From NCBI GenBank assembly GCA_045627045.1, contig JAZQMY010000024.1:107048-171047 (forward strand): a DNA stretch of 64,000 nt, in the 5' to 3' direction. Below the pieces are notes generated by a model, which ran no database searches, was not told where the DNA came from, and saw only the letters and a list, made by a program, of their open reading frames with translations. Below, piece after piece: positions 61,764 through 64,000 of this stretch (the stretch's first letter is position 1; every line of letters begins with the position of its first letter). The position numbers were made by a program, and so were the translations under genes. The DNA comes from SIG351 sp045627045 (GTDB lineage: Bacteria > Bacillota > Clostridia > HGM11327).

Positions 61764-61930
61764 AAAATCACCTCGGCTATGGTAGCCTCGGAGATTTTCT
61801 TATTTTACCGCATTTTTTAGTACTAGCACTGCAAAGCAGAATAAGGGATTCCAAAACCGTAGGTTTTGGCGGGCGTGGGCGGAGCCCATGAATATAAAAG
61901 TTGGGCGGAGCCAACAATCAGCCTCGCAAA
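61764..61930. repeat. Copy A of a genome repeat element
   Basis: Holds a GGCTATGGTAGCC-centred hairpin ending in GGAGATTTT (61774-61800), then the blocks CACTGCAAAGCAGA (61828-61841), AAGGGATTCCAAAACCGTAG with its short dyad (61843-61862), and GTGGGCGGAGCC (61875-61886) plus a second GGGCGGAGCC. The same blocks recur inverted at 63788-64000. The rest of the 441-nt gap 61694-62134 shows only the hairpin at 61701 and a weak TATAAT at 62028. Confidence 0.75.
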
Positions 61931-62134
61931 TAAAATATCATATCAGCAGTAATGAGAGACAAGCCTTATGAGAAAAACAAATAACAAATTTTCAATAAAT
62001 CAGCTTTCAAAATGCTGAAAAATATGTTATAATTATATCTACAGGATCGTTTTTCTTAAACAGAAGGTATATATCGCTTTTTGTCGAAAAAGAAAACCGA
62101 TCGGCAAAATACTATCCACAGAAAGGAAAAAGAT

Positions 62135-63112
62135 ATGGAATTAGTATCAAAAAACAAACATCCTGATGCGCAGTGGTTCCCGAAGGCAGGCTTAGGTCTC
62201 TTCTTCCACTGGGGCATCTCATCAGTTGACGGATACCTTGATATATCATGGGGTATGGTCAAGAATTTCCCGTGGGGGCCGAGAAGATGCACTCCGGAGT
62301 ACTACTTTGACCTCGCAAAGAGATTCAATCCCGGCAGATACGATCCGAACAAATGGATGGCAGCCGCAAAGGCAGCCGGTGTAAGATATGCAGTACTCAC
62401 AACGCGTCATCACGACTCTTATGCACTCTGGCCGAGCCTTTTCGGTGAATTCAACACAAGAAATTATATGGGCGGACGTGATCTCGTAGGTGAATACGTT
62501 GAAGCATGCCGTGCCAACGGAATCAAGGTTGGTTTCTACTATTCTCCGCCGGATTTCTACACAACGAGAGACTACAACGATTTCGGTGGCTGGAGAGATA
62601 AGGAAAAGCTCCCGAAATGTCCTGAAGTACTCAAGGAATACGAGCGCATTATCGGCAGAGGTCAGATTTATGAGCTTCTCACACGCTACGGCAAAATCGA
62701 CCTTCTTTGGTTCGACGGTGACGGCTTCAGCATGATGTCTGAGGACGAGATCCGTGAGCTTCAGCCGGGAATCGTTATCGGCAGAGGCGATAATACAGAC
62801 TTTGACTCACTCGAATGCCAGCTTCCGACAGAAGAGATTTATCAGAACAGACTCAAGGGCAAGTGGTGGGAGCTTTGCCATGAAATGAACACGTGCTGGG
62901 GCTACACATTATACGACGAGTGGAACGTAAAGCCTCTTGACACACTCATTGACTGGTTCAACCTCACACGTAAGTATAACGGCAACCTGCTTCTGAACAT
63001 CGGCCCAGATGCAAACGGTGACCTCACAGAGATTGAGTACAAGCGTCTCGCTGAATTCGGCGAATACGTAAAAGCGCATCCCGAGCTTATGCCAGAATGG
63101 GATGAGGACTGA
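62135..63112 (+). CDS. GH29-like alpha-L-fucosidase, paralogue 3
   Basis: 325 aa from ATG 62135, with GAAAGG upstream; the longer in-frame leader is basic and low-quality. Same core as paralogues 1 and 2 but more diverged: LFFHWGISSVDGYLDISWG, TTRHHDSYALW, nucleophile Asp in IDLLWFDG, and a distinct C-terminal WELCHEMNTCWGY segment. No signal peptide. It is separated from paralogue 2 by a 441-nt gap with a repeat element and may have its own weak promoter. A terminator follows. Confidence 0.85.
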   Translation: MELVSKNKHPDAQWFPKAGLGLFFHWGISSVDGYLDISWGMVKNFPWGPRRCTPEYYFDLAKRFNPGRYDPNKWMAAAKAAGVRYAVLTTRHHDSYALWPSLFGEFNTRNYMGGRDLVGEYVEACRANGIKVGFYYSPPDFYTTRDYNDFGGWRDKEKLPKCPEVLKEYERIIGRGQIYELLTRYGKIDLLWFDGDGFSMMSEDEIRELQPGIVIGRGDNTDFDSLECQLPTEEIYQNRLKGKWWELCHEMNTCWGYTLYDEWNVKPLDTLIDWFNLTRKYNGNLLLNIGPDANGDLTEIEYKRLAEFGEYVKAHPELMPEWDED

Positions 63113-63131
63113 TAATTAATTATCTTTGATT

Positions 63132-63162
63132 AAGCGGCGCATTTTGAATGCACCGCTTTTTT
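63132..63162 (+). terminator. Terminator of GH29 paralogue 3
   Basis: AAGCGG-C-GCATT / AATGC-A-CCGCTT stem (one mismatch) with a TTG loop, followed by six T residues. Confidence 0.8.
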
Positions 63163-63241
63163 ATAATCCATTACCTTTTTCATAAGCAAAATAAAAGAAG
63201 ACGTATATTCCGTGATATCGGATGCGTCTTCTTTTTCGTTC

Positions 63242-63463
63242 TTATTTTTCATCTGTATCCCCGATAAGCAGTTCCTCAATGGAAAGACCTATCTCTCCCG
63301 CAAGCTCATCAAGGATGGCAAGATCCGGGAAAGCTATTCCTCTTTCCCATTTTGAGACTGCCTGCGGACTTACGTTCAGAAGCTCGGCAAGCTCCCTCTG
63401 GGTAATGTTTTTCGCACGTCTTGCATTTCCGATGTGCGAAGCTACTGTTTTGATACTTATCAT
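63242..63463 (-). CDS. Small XRE-family helix-turn-helix regulator
   Basis: 73 aa, AGGAG with 7-nt spacing before ATG 63463. A single Cro/C1-type HTH domain: QRELAELLNVSPQAVSKWE is the recognition region (read as ARRAKNITQRELAEL and VSPQAVSKWERG), followed by a short acidic tail without an effector domain. It is transcribed from a perfect promoter through a 19-codon leader ORF and a strong hairpin. It stands convergent to the GH29 genes, so it may regulate them or a neighbouring element. Confidence 0.9.
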   Translation of the reverse strand: MISIKTVASHIGNARRAKNITQRELAELLNVSPQAVSKWERGIAFPDLAILDELAGEIGLSIEELLIGDTDEK

Positions 63464-63496
63464 TCAAGCACTCCTGAAAGCCATAATTTTGGGATA

Positions 63497-63527
63497 CACT
63501 TTGCCCGGAGATTCTCCGGGCAAAGTG
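63497..63527 (-). other. Strong leader hairpin between the small ORF and the XRE gene
   Basis: CACTTTGCCCGGAGA-T-TCTCCGGGCAAAGTG, a perfect 15-bp stem with a 1-nt centre, located 33 nt before the XRE start and 58 nt after the small ORF stop. No T-run follows on the minus strand, so attenuation or a binding site is possible. Confidence 0.75.
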
Positions 63528-63584
63528 CACGAAGTGCCTTTCTCTGTTTACCTCACTAATCGTTTCCGATCCTTCGGTAAGTTT

Positions 63585-63644
63585 TTATCGCTGCCCACCC
63601 GTGAGGCAAAAGGGAAGGACTTCTTTGTTTGATATGTGTTTCAT
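63585..63644 (-). CDS. Putative 19-codon leader peptide upstream of the XRE regulator
   Basis: Reads MKHISNKEVLPFCLTGGQR and stop. AAAGGAGG lies 6 nt before the ATG, the best ribosome site in this stretch. It lies about 90 nt downstream of the perfect promoter and just before the strong hairpin, so it could be a sensing leader peptide or a small bioactive peptide. No family is recognised. Confidence 0.5.
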   Translation of the reverse strand: MKHISNKEVLPFCLTGGQR

Positions 63645-63738
63645 CTGTTGCCTCCTTTCAGTCTGTTGATTGCCGTCAGAACGGATTCAATGCAAATATC
63701 CGGATTATCTGCCGAGATTCGTCCTGTTGACAATCTTA

Positions 63739-63767
63739 TTATATCATTAACCTTCTTGTTTGTCAAT
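63739..63767 (-). promoter_or_regulatory. Sigma-A promoter of the leader ORF/XRE transcript
   Basis: Minus-strand TTGACA (63762-63767), 17-nt spacer, TATAAT (63739-63744), perfect consensus. Confidence 0.85.
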
Positions 63768-63787
63768 AAACCTGTGGTTGTTTTTCC

Positions 63788-64000
63788 TGTAAAAGCCCCT
63801 GCTGATTATGGGCTCCGCCCGCACCTGCAATCTGCTTCGCAGTGCTTAAACTAAAAGAGAAGTAAAAAAATCTCCGAGGCTACTATAGCCAAAGGAGATC
63901 ATTCAGATTGGTTTTCGGAGCTTGTGCTGATTGCTGGCTCCGCCCACACCTGCCCAAACCTACGGTTTTGGAATCCCTTGATCTGCTTCGCAGTGATTAA
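63788..64000. repeat. Copy B (inverted, composite) of the genome repeat element, running to the window edge
   Basis: In minus orientation it contains CACTGCGAAGCAGA, AAGGGATTCCAAAACCGTAG, GTGGGCGGAGCC, a hairpin TCTCC..GGCTATAGTAGCC..GGAGA with T-run, and a second CACTGCGAAGCAGA with GGGCGGAGCCC. These blocks match copy A at 61764-61930 in inverted orientation. It holds no convincing gene. The 3' end is cut off at 64000. Confidence 0.75.

Noticed and set aside
61764..64000. Composite transposon or integrative element around GH29-3
   Set aside because: Inverted repeats are present, but there is no transposase or recombinase and no target duplication could be seen.

Overview
The window looks like a chromosome segment of a Bacillota (Firmicutes) bacterium of class Clostridia, probably an anaerobic gut plant-glycan degrader. 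Supporting signs are the ctsR-mcsA-mcsB-clpC-radA stress cluster, HPr kinase, WhiA, RecD2, Mini-RNase III, the mltG-trmR-U32 cluster, a high-cysteine 'chorion-class' small protein, sigma-A promoters of the TTGACA/TATAAT type and strong AGGAGG-like ribosome sites. I cannot support a finer taxonomic call from the sequence.

Layout. 1-17.2 kb (minus strand): housekeeping. It holds sulfate adenylylation (cysD, truncated cysN), one-carbon metabolism (fchA overlapping an unusual folD), rarA, a tRNA wobble-uridine modification pair next to mltG, a KDG kinase/KDPG aldolase operon (end of the uronate/pectin pathway), mrnC-comF-recD2, and complete proline synthesis (proB-proA-proC). 17.3-17.9 kb: a decayed gene. 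17.9-21.4 kb (plus): tRNA-Val, a cytoplasmic parallel beta-helix protein with a C-terminal MORN tail, and a second KDPG aldolase. 21.4-30.8 kb (minus): uvrC-hprK-glcK-murB-whiA-dnaE. 30.9-32.3 kb: a small exported protein, a YitT membrane protein and a cysteine-rich small protein.

32.3-43.8 kb (minus) is the most distinctive region. It is an array of seven lipoprotein genes, six of them divergent paralogues with a Thr/Pro-rich stalk and two discoidin-like halves, one a probable beta-propeller lipoprotein. Most are separate transcription units with perfect sigma-A promoters and their own terminators, and an internally deleted remnant of an eighth discoidin gene lies among them. 43.8-51.5 kb (plus): ctsR-mcsA-mcsB-clpC-radA under a CtsR box, then a phosphoesterase and a PIG-L deacetylase; mcsB appears to have lost most catalytic residues. 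51.6-57.2 kb (minus): a polytopic membrane protein, a coupled operon (ferredoxin-type aldo/keto reductase, glycerate kinase, SDR) and a NYN nuclease. 57.4-63.1 kb (plus): a TIG/pectate-lyase-fold beta-helix protein and three short GH29-like fucosidase paralogues, all without signal peptides. 63.2-64 kb: an XRE regulator behind a perfect promoter, a 19-codon leader ORF and a hairpin, bounded by an inverted repeat.

Taken together, the accessory genes suggest intracellular processing of imported pectin-like or fucosylated oligosaccharides (two beta-helix proteins, three GH29 proteins, KdgK, two Eda) in a cell that displays a family of discoidin lipoproteins. That link is inference. The discoidin array, the cyclohydrolase-deficient FolD paired with FchA, the degenerate McsB and the beta-helix/MORN fusion are the points most worth following up.
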